From NCBI GenBank assembly GCA_916610825.1, contig OU744452.1, positions 8,960,021 to 9,024,020 of the forward strand: 64,000 bases of DNA, read 5' to 3'. Position numbers and translations under genes: made by a program. Source of the DNA: Haliclystus octoradiatus. Taxonomy: Eukaryota; Cnidaria; Staurozoa; Stauromedusae; Haliclystidae. The notes below the pieces were generated by a model, which did no database searches, was not told the origin of the DNA, and was given only the letters and a program-made list of their open reading frames with translations. Positions 17,323 to 30,300 of the stretch are shown here, piece after piece (position 1 is the first letter of the stretch; each line of letters starts with the position of its first letter).

Positions 17323-20300
17323 TTAACTCATTTCAAAGTCATTAACAATGCCATCAAGAACAAATTCACAATGATGCATATCAAATGATTTACATGTTGC
17401 TATTAAATCTTTGAACGATTTCATTAAACATTTTAATTTCTCTTTTGATTGAACATTGATAACTTCTAAGTCTTTAACCGTGTTCGCAAGATGACTATTT
17501 TCAACATCTTTTTCTGTGATTTGGTTTTTCAAATAATTTGCTTTGACTTGAAACTCATTTTCTATATTAGTAATACTTTCTTTTTGTTTATTTTGCAGCT
17601 TTATTTTCAGTTCTTCTTGTTCTAATAAATGGCTTTCAATCATTTTTTGTTCCAATCCATCAAGCGATTTCTACATTGACACCAAAACAATAATATTAAA
17701 ATCGTATATAATAAGTAAAGCATGGATTATATAAGTACTTTTAGATGTCGTTCATTGTGAATCAATCCGCCCACAGCGTTTTTTCGATCGGCTTTTGAGA
17801 GCGGCTTTTCCCAAAAAGCAATGCTATGCTATGTTCTGCATAAAGTGCATATGATCAGTTTGGGTAAATAAAAACTCACCTTACTGAAGGCATTCATGCC
17901 CTGTATTAAACTACCATTTGCACGACAAAGAAAGAAAACGTGATGTCCACAATCAAGGATTACTGTCTTATACTTTTTGATATTTCATAGCTAGAATTTT
18001 GGAATGTAAGTAACCTTGTGTATCCCAATAAACAAACGTTTATTATTACAGGATGATAACTAATTCACAATCATTGTAACAACATCATCATACATTTCAT
18101 TTGTTTACTTGAATATCCAATGATTAAAATCAATATCTATCAATCTATCTACTGTTAGAATAAGCCCATGTGATTTCTTTGGTCTAATTACCTTGAGTTC
18201 GTTCTTCATTTTTTGTCGTAATTCTTCCATGGAGGATAAATTAATTTCCTTCATTTCTCCTTTTGTTTTCTTCAAATCTTTATCACAAATGCATTGTATC
18301 TCTGATATCTTCTCCTTGAGATCGTCGGCATATTTTTCACGCTCAACGATCAATTTGTCTTCAAGTTCATGCTGAAATTCACATTTTGCAATTTCCATAT
18401 CCTTCTTAGCCCTAGCTCGTTCTTTTGTCACTGCCTCAGAAACTCTTTGTTTAATCATAACAGCCTTGAAACGAAAAGTAATAATGACGCATTAAGGGAC
18501 CGTAAGGATATATGAAAATTATCTGTAATGCATCATTTTTCACCATTTTAATGACGATATTAATTTAATATATTGCCATGATATGATAGAGCATACATAC
18601 AATTATACGTTATAATAATAAATTTGATAAAAAATACATTATACATCATACTACACAATAGGCAGGTCCACTAAAATTTAAGTATGAACTTTAAACATAT
18701 CCATACGAAGATCAAAGGATAAGTTTAATATCCCCGATTTTTTTTTCAAAAATATCGACAAACCATCTAGATATCTGTCTTCAAATGACATTGCGTAACC
18801 ATGGTTACGAAACGGCAAGTTTTGGTGGGTGAAGGAATGTGACGTCATAATCCGGACAAAGTGAGAAATCTACTATTAACATGACTTGATATCCATAATC
18901 GTTCATCCATCAATTCGTCATTTTTTATCCAAATTTTTCGTGAATAGTATAATCAGAACCGCTGATTTTTAAACGAGACTAAGGGTAAAGTTTTGTTTCT
19001 TTTTTCGGTTTGTCCTTTTTGTAACGAAACAAAACAAATCTTTTCCATATCTTTCTCTCGCGGTTCCCGACCGCAAACGAACAAAATCAAGTTTTCCCTA
19101 TTCGATTTCTAAAAGCCCTATAAAAGCCCAGGCTTTGCATCATCGACGCTGGAAACGTCATCACCAATCTATTCTATGTTTCTATTCAGTTCTCGGCCAG
19201 GCCGATCTGCACGTGCACGACGTGTGAACACACTGTTTTTGTCAAAGACCTTCAAAGTGTTCGTTCAATTCCAACCGAAAAGGTTCACTCGTCTTTACCA
19301 AAGCCTCACCGAAAAGTAGGCAGCATTCACTTGGAAATATATATATACATTTGATATTTAGAGAAGAGACCTCACTCATATATAAACGGCTTGGATCATC
19401 ATCAAAGTAGTGTTATTTCTATTTATCAAATATTCGTTCTTTTATTTCGTCTGTCATGCATCATCAACTGTTGCTTGTGTTATTATCACCAGATATAAGA
19501 CGGTGAAATCGCATTCATTGTGCTTTTATTTGGATTAACAAACACTTTAAATGGACCAATTAACGCTTTACCAATTCTAGATTTGGATTTATTCTAGTAA
19601 ATCAGAAGTCAAATTCAATAAAGTTGCCGTTTAAATGAAATATTTTACACATCGATCACGCATGCTACGACAATTTACGTCGAAGCGTATAAAATTTTCT
19701 GAAAACCGAAAAGCAATTTATGATTCATTTTGCATTGATTAACAAATATTTACTTGGACCAATGATTAATCATGCAGTTTGTGTGAAGGCACTGGACGAT
19801 ATTGATGTAGTAGCTATATTTAGCTATATATCTATGGTATCCCATTGATCAGCGAAGACAGTGAATGTTGTTTTTGTAGCATCATGGTGGAATCGTAGCT
19901 ACAATAAATTTGATCCTATAATAGGCCATATGATTCGCGAGAAAATAACGTGGATAATTTGCTAATAAATGGTAGATCATATAACTCATTTAACTTATTA
20001 TCCAACTTGTTTGAAACTTTATGTGTGTAATTTGAAATTCAAATAATTTGCTAAGCTAGTCTACCATCCTTGTTCCTTCTCGCTTCGACACTTGAACCAT
20101 GCTCGAACGTAGACAAAAACAACGTAAATTGATATAAATATTTCAGAGCGATTTCCATTGATGAATAATTCAGGTCACCGTACATTCAGATTTGACGTTC
20201 AACGATACCAATAATTACAAAAAATGCTAAAGTCTCCATTGTTTAACGGAGTGTGAATTTGTTCTGTCAGGAAAATGACGTCATAATATAGCAAGCCAAT

Positions 20301-21117
20301 CACAAATCGTTTTGACGTTCTACGATATTTTTGGATTTAAAACTCAAAAATGAAGGGTTTTTGGAAATTTTTTTGGAATTTTTATCAGTTTTATGGAATT
20401 CGGCGGGTATGATATACCCGAAACAAGAATAAAATCAACTTTGAAATTTTTATTGGACCTGCCTATTGACAGTAAATTCTTACAGAATAAAGTGTAGTGA
20501 TCTAATCTTACGTTCTCCTTTGCTAGTTTGTTCTCCATTCCCTCTATATCTTTCCTTGCATTCCTGTTGAGTTCTTCTACCAAGAGCACTTTCTCTTTTT
20601 CAAACGACTCACGGATTTTTTTTTCTTTTTCTTGTAGTAACTGGTGAGCAACATCGTTTTGATATGATTTGAATTTTGCGTTAACTTGGCCACCAAGAGC
20701 TGAAAAATCAGTTTCTATGTAAAATACCCTAGTTGTGAACATATAGAAGAGAGCACACACATTTCTTGAATCTTAACTCAATGTTACCAACGACTATATA
20801 TCACTATACATAGTAATCTATATTTTTTGGTCATGAAAGTTATGATGATGAAATTTGCTGATAATCCTGCATACTTTTTGATTTTTCTTTTCTAATGTTT
20901 GTTAATTCACTTTAAGCTTTTTACGTTGCAAGTCATGCTCAAAACTGAGAAAGTTATTTTTACCTCCAGAAACGATCAAAGCTCCTAAACTTTTATACGC
21001 ACAGCAAAATGTTTAGTAGATTTAACTGAGAAGACTAACCGGACTAATTTTCTTACCGAGTATTTCCTTGTGTGCCTCTGATTTCAATGCATTAGAATAA
21101 ACAGGAGTTGATCCCAT
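17323..21117 (-). CDS. Unrecognised coiled-coil protein, 289 aa
   Basis: Four minus-strand exons: 21117-21057 (starts MGSTPVYSNALKSEAHK), 20699-20512, 18464-18192 and 17670-17323 (TAA). Donors are GTAAGA, GTAAGA and GTAATT, and acceptors are TTTCAG, TTCAAG and TGTAG. Phases (1, 0, 0) are consistent, giving 870 nt. After about 25 residues the protein is almost entirely charged heptad-like sequence (EKEKKIRESFEKEKVLL, TKERARAKKDMEIAK, EEELKIKL-like stretches), i.e. one long coiled coil, ending with a short non-coil tail containing CKSFDMHHCEF. There is no signal peptide or membrane segment. It resembles small cilia/centrosome-type coiled-coil proteins in composition, but I do not recognise an orthologue, and coiled-coil similarity is weak evidence. 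It shares a 226-bp promoter interval with TTI1. Confidence 0.72.
18880..19330 (+). repeat. Dispersed repeat (head region), inverted copy at 42340-42720
   Basis: Shared ordered blocks: TCATTTTTTA.CCAA.TTTTT, ACCGCTGATTT, AAACAAATCTTTTC.ATATC, GCGGTTCCCG.CCGCAAAC, TGCATCAT.GACGCTG.AAACGTCATCA, GATCTGCACGTG. It lies inside intron 1-2 sequence of the coiled-coil gene. Downstream (about 19515-19570 and 19728-19785) a diverged internal duplication TGATTAACAAA...GGACCAAT is visible, as the other copy also has a tandem duplication. Confidence 0.6.
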
Positions 21118-21343
21118 TTCTGTAACATATTGTCTTCGTCATTCCCGCCTTAAGTTACCATAGTAACTGCATGATAACGAGGACCTAGGAATTTTAGAGG
21201 CAATGTCATGGCGGGAGAAATTCCCTGGAACTTTGCAGTAGCCAGTAGCTTTATGATATTTTTCACCTTTTAGTTGGATTATGGATAGCAAGCAGGAAGT
21301 GTCAAATATGTAGGTCTGTTGACCTGAAGTGGAAAGCTGTACG
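21118..21343. promoter_or_regulatory. Divergent (bidirectional) promoter interval, 226 bp
   Basis: The only sequence between the start codons of the minus-strand coiled-coil gene (21117) and TTI1 (21344). It must contain both 5' UTRs and core promoters. No TATA box was recognised. Confidence 0.6.
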
Positions 21344-24300
21344 ATGAGTGAATCATTGTCTTCGCTTTTGTTCAAAAAGCTTAAACCCACCTGCATCAAG
21401 GTGGCTAACAACCCTACTCTTAAGACATTACAAGAACTTCGAAACCTTTTGTCTTCCCTTCAAAGGAAGAGCTTGCAGGAGAATGCCTTGGTAACATACG
21501 TTTTATTTCCACTGAAACTTCATTTAAAGCGAATTAAGAATGATGATACTGATATATGTTTGCTGATTTTAGATGTTTTAAGTGTTCTGTTTGAGAAATC
21601 ATTGGTGGCCGATGAAGAAATCCTTTTGGACATTATAAATATATGTTGCAGTATTCTATCATCGAAGGAAATAGGGAAGGATGGTGTTAGTTTGTTGTCC
21701 AATGCATCTGAAGAAAAAAAGATTGCCTTGTTAAAAGTTGTAGCCACGGTGTTAGGATCTTCAAATGAAAACTGTTTTGCAGTGCTGTTTCATGAAAAGA
21801 ACTTTCCAACTTTAGGTCATGCTATATCATTGTTTTTATCAGTTGTGCAGCATGAAAGATCTAAGCAATTACGTTTGTTTGCACTTGATATATTAATTAT
21901 TCTATCTGATGTAAAAAGCGATGACAAAAAGTGGACTAAGATGACACAGCAGCTTGCAAGTGAAGCATTTGCAAACTTAATCCCAGGAATTTCAATTTGT
22001 TTACAAAAGATATTATGTGGTGATCCTAAATCAGGACATAGGGTATTAAGTAGAGCAATTGATGCGTGGTCATGTGTGATATATCTGGTATTGAATGATA
22101 TCCAAAATATTGCTAATTCAACAAAACCAGACTACGGAATTAATGAGAAATGCAACAATATTAATCATTCAGTTGAAACTCATAATGGCGTCATTGGAGT
22201 TAATTCAAAAAGAGATAAAAAATGGCTGCATACTACAAGCAAAAATATCTCCGCTCTTATAGCAAAAGTTTTTGATGTTGTCACTTGTAAATCTCACAAT
22301 CAAATTGTCACTGCATTGCTTGGTTTGACGAATATAATTCTCTGTCATTGTCTGAACACATTAAATGGATTAGTTAATCTATCAATAGGATTTATAGCCA
22401 GTTGTTTGTCTGCAGATGGACAAGGAATTTCAGAATTGGCTTCAAATGTTTTGAATTCTGCTCAAGAAAATATGAATAATTCAGGTAAAGTTTTGATAAA
22501 TATTGTTCTTGTTCCGAATAATATTATCATCAATATTATCAGTAATATAAATGTATTATTTTCAAGGCAAAAGTAAGTGGCAACAGTTTCTTGATTTTAT
22601 TATTCATCTGAACTGCGTTTTAAATATCTCTAGTTGTTTTGGCCCATTTTAAAGATAATTACTTCATATTAAAATATAATATGACAAGGACATAATTAAA
22701 TGACCCAATAGATTATACTGAACTGGTCTCTTGAAATGCGCTACAGAGCTATTGAAAGATTATAATTTTGAAAATTTTTACAGGGGTCATGCCCCCATGC
22801 CCCGGACCCCCTACAAGAAGGGGTCTTCGGCCCCTATAAGAATTGCAAGCCGTTCCCCAACTATTATTTTTCAAAAAACATCACTGATGATCACCCTCGC
22901 TTCTAGACGTAAACAGGAAATCAGGGTGGAAATTAGTCTGCTTAGCGCCTCTATCAGGACTTTTGAAAACAAGGATAGGAAACCCGAATTTCTCAAACCA
23001 TACAAACTATTCGATAAATCTGTTTACAAGATAATATTTGTAAATAGCATCCATTTCAAATGCATTGTTTAAAAAAACAGTTTTAAAGTCAAGTTTAATT
23101 AAGTAGCCTATTGTTATTTAAGCATTGGAGAGAGCTTAATTAATTGGAGAGGGGCAGAGTTTAATTACATGAAAATAACAAATCTCATTTTGAATGATTT
23201 ATCTAAAAAACATATTGATCTGGAGCTGAAGAACCGATGAAGTATAAAGATCCAATTTCAAATAAAAACTGATAAGAAATACTGGAGTTACAGCGTTCTA
23301 TTTCGAAAAACAAGATAAGTCTAGCCTTGTGTAAAACCACCTATGTGGACTTTTTGAAAGTGGACTTTGAAAGACTTTAGAAAACCTGGGTTTTTGCTCT
23401 CGTGTAAATGTAGCCTAAGGAAAAGCTTAGGTTCAATTTGAACATAATCTCATTGCTCTATTTTAATTGTATTCTATATTTTATATTGCAGATGATTATG
23501 ATTCAATTGCAATGGTGACAGCCTACTTGGACAACCTTCTTCTTGCATTACCAAGGGTGTTACACAATACAGACGAAACATTGAAAGAGTCGCATCTATG
23601 CAAGTTGTATGGCTATTTTCAAATTCTTGGTAGCTCACTTTCAACCATACTCATATCTCCGTCACTTATTGAAAAACTTGTGATTGCATTATTACAGGTG
23701 ATAATTGTAAAGTGATTTTTGTGCATGGAAGATCGACTATCTCAATACAAAACCTCATTAACAGGGTCAGTTTAAGGTATAGACCCAGTACACACATGCA
23801 TGTTCCGACAGAGGTTCAGCCTTCTCTAATTCTAGAGGCATTTGAAAAAAAATCTGAATTCTTTTGTTGAAGTTTGACCTTTCAATCAATAAAGTGTATA
23901 TCCCGGATATTGGATTGCTTCTTTAGATAGAGAAAAATTTTCTGTTCGTACATGATCTTCTTGAGTTTTTACTTTGCGTGATCGTTTCCCCAATATTAAA
24001 TTAATTTAACCTTCAATTGTCGGTCTTTAAATTTATATTTTTGAAAAAATTAAAAATGTTTCAACTTAACTCAATTTCAATGTTGTATTTCAAAAAGCAG
24101 AAATCTGAAAGTACATTGAGGAATCAATAGCCCAATATTCCATTTTACATTGACACATGTTATTGTAACAGTACTCCAGAATTTTGATATTGTTTTGAAA
24201 ATGTAGCCTATCTTTCAATAGTCAATCGTTTCAAATTGTGGTGCAAAAAATATTGTTTTCCAAGCTAACATTACTCACAAAATGCCTCCGGTCAATTATG

Positions 24301-27300
24301 TCACAAGTAAGGCTTAGTTTGAATTGTGTTAGTATTGAAGTATTAATCACATAATTCATGATTTTGAATTTTTTTGTCCTAAACAAAAAGGCTACATATA
24401 TATAGGAACCTACTTTGGTAATAACACCTAGAAGTTCATAAATATTTTTATTGGGAAATGGGTAAAAATATGGGCAGGAATTACTTGTCTTCTTAGATTA
24501 AAAAAGACGATTTCAGCAAAATTAAACAGGGGATTTCTATGGCATGTGACAAGAATTACCGTAGGGCAGGTTTGACATGTATTATTTCCGTACAGTGATC
24601 CGAGTATTGCACTCCCTGGCCCCTCCTAATGTGGGGTTAATTATGGGTAGCCCAAAATGTCATAAAACTACCCTGCCTATCATATATATATACATCAGAG
24701 GTGACATAGTTAGAATTTTCAGACTCCGAATCCGAAAAAAGTTCTAATAGAGGCGTTTTACTCAAATTCTGTTTCCGAAAATGTAAAAAAAGTAGACCCC
24801 AACTCCGGCTCCAAAATATTTCAGAGAAACTCCTATAAAAAGTCCGGAAATGAATCAAGTTTTCCAACCCCAAATTAAGCAAACATGAAAAGTACAAATT
24901 ATATTATCATAACCTGAAATACGTAGCCAATCAAACTTCTATGTAGAGATATCTACACAATTTTCAACTTTGAATTGCTTTAAGAAATTACTAGGGTTAC
25001 ATTCTAGATTCCAGCTCCGACTTCTACTCCTGACTGGCAAAGATTCACTCCAGTCCGGCTCTGTTCAAATGTGGATACTCTTGCCGAAGTTTAAGTTTAA
25101 CTCCAACTTCTGTAAACCTCTAATATACATCATATATGCCCATTTCCATGAAATGATCATGAATAGCTCAATGAGCAGTTTAATCAGTTTATATTTTCTA
25201 TGAATTATTCATTCATGAACTCATCACTTTTATTTTGCATAGCTCATCACTCCTCAAATTGTCTATTAGTCATATTTGTCTGTAACAGACCCTGCATATA
25301 TCTATTTGATTTCAAATTATATTCAAAGTATTATATGCAAACTTTTAGCTTTGTATGCGTTTAGGAATTGGTCATATGACTCCCCTTTGCAAAGTTTTAG
25401 AGCTTTTCATATATTCTGTGTGAAGATATGTTTCTGCTAACATAATATTGCTCTTACTTGCAGGTGTTTGATGTTGATTTTGATAATGTTAAAGTGATTG
25501 AGGAACGTGATTATAATGACATAGAACCATTCATCTCTATACTAGAAGATGATAGCGTGATAAACCCATTACATCCTGTATTGTACTTCAAATTTATCCA
25601 TGGACTAGGGGTTTGTGAACTACTGGATAAGATCTGCTTACAATTGGTCCATTGTGGAGATGTTGTCATGGTGATGAATTATCTTATTGATATCTTTGAA
25701 ACAGATTCAGATATGAGAATTCAATGTATCTTACTTGTTAAATTGATACTAAACGCTCATCAAACAGAAACATCGTCATGCATGCAAGGTAAAGTTTTAC
25801 ATGCATTATTCTGACTCGATACTACTGCTTAAGTCATGTACTAATCAAACTAATCCTACAATGATGCATTATTTATAAGTTTGTTGGCTAGGTACGGTTT
25901 TCTCTGTTATAACCTCTAGCGCCATTGATCTATGAAGCGGCAAAGGGGTCGAAAATGCGTCGATGCGCTGTGTTATGGTTTATCACGTATTGTTACTAAC
26001 ATCTGCTTATTCTGCACGGCAATTCATTATTCACAGCACATGCATTATTCTCAGACGAGTTATCATGTTGTTCTGCACAGATGCATGTAGTTCAACATGG
26101 CAATTCGTTCTGCTTGACGATCTGTTGTTACATCATACCAAGTATGTTTTACTCAATCGTTTATTCCCCAGCCCCCCGAACATTGTAATCTCTCTTTCGA
26201 TATGAAACGAACTTGCTCCATCATCATTTAGTGCCACTATTTCTCACTATATCGAAATATAAACTGTCAGTGTCGGATTATAATTATATGTGAATGTGAT
26301 CAGATCAATATGCAAAGATTTGAGTGTATTTGTTTCATCATCATCATCATCATGTTTATTTATTTAAAACCTCGAACTCAACTGCAGGTCCAAGTTGAAC
26401 CAGGCAGTTACACTACAAGGTATGTTTTACAGAATACCGAGTAAAATGCTATGTTATATACTTAATAAGAACTATATTACAGAGATTTATAAATAAATAA
26501 ATAAATAAATTCTTTTTCCTATATATCTATGTATAAACATAGTCAATAGAAGATATCTTCTATTGACTATGGTATAAAGTAATTGTATGATAATGAATAA
26601 GTAACAATGAATAAATAAAATCACATATTAAATAACCAAAAGTCATTTAAATACACTGAATTAAGAGGATGGATAAAATGTTTACTTTAATAGAAGTTAA
26701 AAACATTTTCATGTGTTTGCTGTTCAAGCTTCTCAGTTCTTCCGGACTAATGTAGCTTTTCCGCTCATTTTTCTGATATCAGGTATTCCAACTGCTGTGA
26801 CGTAACAACAGATCGCCGAGCAGAACGAATTGCCATGTTCAACTACACGCTTCTGTGCATAACAACATGATAAACGGTCTGAGAATAATGCATGTGCTGT
26901 GAATAATGAATTGCTGTGCAGAATAAACAGATGTTAGTAACAACACGTGACAAACCATAACACAGCGCATCAACGCATTTTTGACCCCTTTGCCGCTTCA
27001 TATTGATCAAGCTCTTTACTTTTATTGGATTATATATTATATATTAATAATAATAATAATGAGAAGGTCAAGAAAGACACATTTTTTGGTTGTAACTCCA
27101 AGTTTTCCAAGAAAAATGATAAACTTTAAATCGCCATGATTTAATATTAAAATTACTTTACTGACATTGATGCATGTAATAAAAGACGTTTTTAATTTTT
27201 GTATATGCAACCAAACATGGAATTGCAACCAAAGAATGTGTCTTTCTTGACCTTCTCATTACTATTATTATTATTATTTACGCTATGCTATTCACTAGCA

Positions 27301-30300
27301 TTGAGCACTATCCAATTGCCAATATTAAGTTTTAATATTTCTAATATTATTACTATTAGATATTATCTAATAGCAAAAAATAGTGCTCGATATCATTTGA
27401 CAGAGCTAAATATAATAAAAGGAGTCAATATTGTATTGTATCAATATTGTATTCTGTCTGATGATCGTTTAACAACGTGAAACTTCAAGTAACAGCAAAA
27501 ATGGTGTGTCTTTCTTGACACTATTATTATTTACCGCTCTGCTATTTACAAGCATTGAGCACTGTTCACCTGCCAATATTTAAAACTTTTTATTAAATTT
27601 GAAACATATTATATTATATATATTATATATTATGCATTTTTCATATTGATCAATTGTAACTTCATCACATTGTTAGTTTGAAATGACACATCCCTCAAGT
27701 AGACATGTACTTGTGCTTTAGAGGTGAACGTCAGTCATATTATATGTATGTGTCATTCAAAATATTATTGAAACTAAATTTATTATATATTATTATATGT
27801 TTGATCACAACTATCAAATATTTGTTCTTCTTTATAAATTTTCATTAACAATCAACGCTTTTGTTTTGCAAATCTTTTGATTTAATCTATTATAAATTGG
27901 AATTTGATCTTTATATTTATCTTGCAGATGACAAAAATATGTATGGTATGATCGGTCAACTACTTGGAGTGATTGCAGTTAAAGATTGGCTAGATTTAGA
28001 TGTTGGAGATAACATGAACGCTACAGTTGATGTGCAATCAATAGCTCCTGATTTGCATGTAACTCCATCTGTGCCAAACTCAATCCAAGCAATTATGGGG
28101 AATCAATCAATCAAACAGTTAAACCGCAACATCCATTTAATCTGTGTTATATTAGAGACAGTTGCTAAATCATCCGATGTTCTAGGTTCAGAATTCCAGC
28201 CTTATTTGATTACTACACTGTACCCTCTTTTAGAAAAGCTTGGTTGTAATAATCGATATGTTCGTAGTTATGCATTACATGCATGCCAAAGGGTTGCACA
28301 CAATTGTGGCTGCATATCAATCTCTGATCTGATAACACAAAATGCTGACTATTTATTAAATGAAGTAACTTTGTCATTAAGACATCTTTCACTTTCACCA
28401 TCTGCTCCTGGCGTGTTGTCAGTTGCTTTTAATTATTCTAGTAAAGACACTCTGATACTCATTATCAATATAATGGATGAAGTTTTCACAGTTATTGATC
28501 GTCATAAGTCACACCTTGGTATTGGAGTATTCAATGTGATGTATTCCTTGAATTGTGCTGTGATACGGTGTTTTGTAGAAGATAAAGAAATAAACAACAA
28601 GATGCCAAGTAAAAGCAAGGTTAGATTCAGTTTTACAATGATTTGATCATGGGTTGATAGGCTTTTCCTCACAGTTGTTATTAGTGTTTTAGGCGGACAT
28701 ACATGTAAATAAAAACACCCATTGAGATGATTTTCTATTGTTAAATCTGCTAATGCTATTTGTTGTTATCAGCAGTGTATTGGTATTCTAGTTCAGACTG
28801 TAAAGCATAATGTCACACAAAAGAAAATTCCACGCTCCATCTAAATTCTTGTGGGTGTTTTTATCAGTTCCGCAATCAGTTATAATAATGTCAGTTAAAT
28901 ACATCTTACCTGGTGTTTCACATACTACTAGTAATATTTGTTTATAATGATATACCTACAGTCAAACCTGTTATAACGGTCACCTCTATAAAGCGGCCAC
29001 CTGTCTATAGTGGCCACTCTTGATATGTCTAAAATAATAGTTTTATTGAATCAACCCTGTATATAAAGGCCACCTCCACATTGTGGCCAGTTGATCTACC
29101 TCTCATAGGTGATGTTATATACAGGTTTCACTGTACTGGAATTAAACTAAATTAGCCTATAGATGAACAGTACTGTGAAGGTGCCCACACTAACATCAGA
29201 TACAGTGCTCTAATGATTAAAATCAGAGCTTTAATATATTATCCTTATGGTGTAAAACTCGGAGTAGGAATAATTTCTCTTTTTGATTCATTATATTAAA
29301 TAAGTTATCCTATCTGTTTTATGTATAAATACTTCTTGATTAATTAAATTATCTGCATTGATATCTTAACAATATATTTTAGTTAAGTAATACACATAGA
29401 ATTTATATTTCCTCTTTTATTTTTTAATTTGTTTCACTTGATTTAGTTGATTGTATTTGACAATCTTAATTAAACAGAGATATATGCAGTAAATTTTTTT
29501 TCAAAAACGTGTTAATATAAGTAAGTAAGTATTGTAGACGGTGTCGCCCTACCAAAGGCACCCGTACCACTCCTCTATTTCTAGATGAGTGGCTCTTTTC
29601 GTTGAGAGCAATGATGTTAAACGCTCTTTGTTGATCTCAGCCGCGACACTGCAGATCAATTTCAACAGATCTAATGGCAGATAGGTCTTGATTGTCAATG
29701 CGCAACCATGCACCCCGCAGCTACTCACAATGCAATTCCCTCTGGACCATTCCATCCGCCATCCTCAGATGGTACTCACTGTTTCAGATAAAATCAAGGC
29801 TGAGTTGACCTCAGGGGGATTTGAACCACAATCGATCAGATCTGACCGATCTAAAGCTCGGTTGTTCTGCCATCTGAGCTAATCCTCCCGTGTTAATATA
29901 AATGATAGTGATAAAAACAACTACTACTTACAATGAATATTCCAATTCCTACTTTTCAGGCAAATGTAAAAGATGCCCTGTATTATTCAACTATGTTTAC
30001 AGAGTATTGCCACAATCATGCTATTGCACATGGTATAATAGATGATGAATCAGATAATGCAGCAGATCAACCTGTGTTCAATCCAGACGATGAAACAATT
30101 GAAGTTGACCAGAGACCAAGCCTTCCGCCACAATATAATGCCGTCATTAAGGTAATTGATAGGGTAATGTTGAAAGATAATCTTAAATAGCATGCAATGA
30201 TTATTGTATGATTCTTCAACATTCAGTTAATGCACAATCAATAACAAAAAACAACCTTCTTTTTAGTAAACTGTCTGAAAATTGCAAAATAAGCGCTTGA

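Noticed and set aside
22731..23072. 113-codon frame in TTI1 intron 1
   Set aside because: It spans a GC-rich repeat-like patch, has no domain, and TTI1 phases are satisfied without it.
25963..26205. 80-codon frame in TTI1 intron 3
   Set aside because: It lies within the inverted arm of the 1070-bp element, not a gene.
29810..29889. A functional tRNA gene
   Set aside because: The A and B boxes belong to a SINE with a long body, tail and target duplication; the anticodon loop is irregular.
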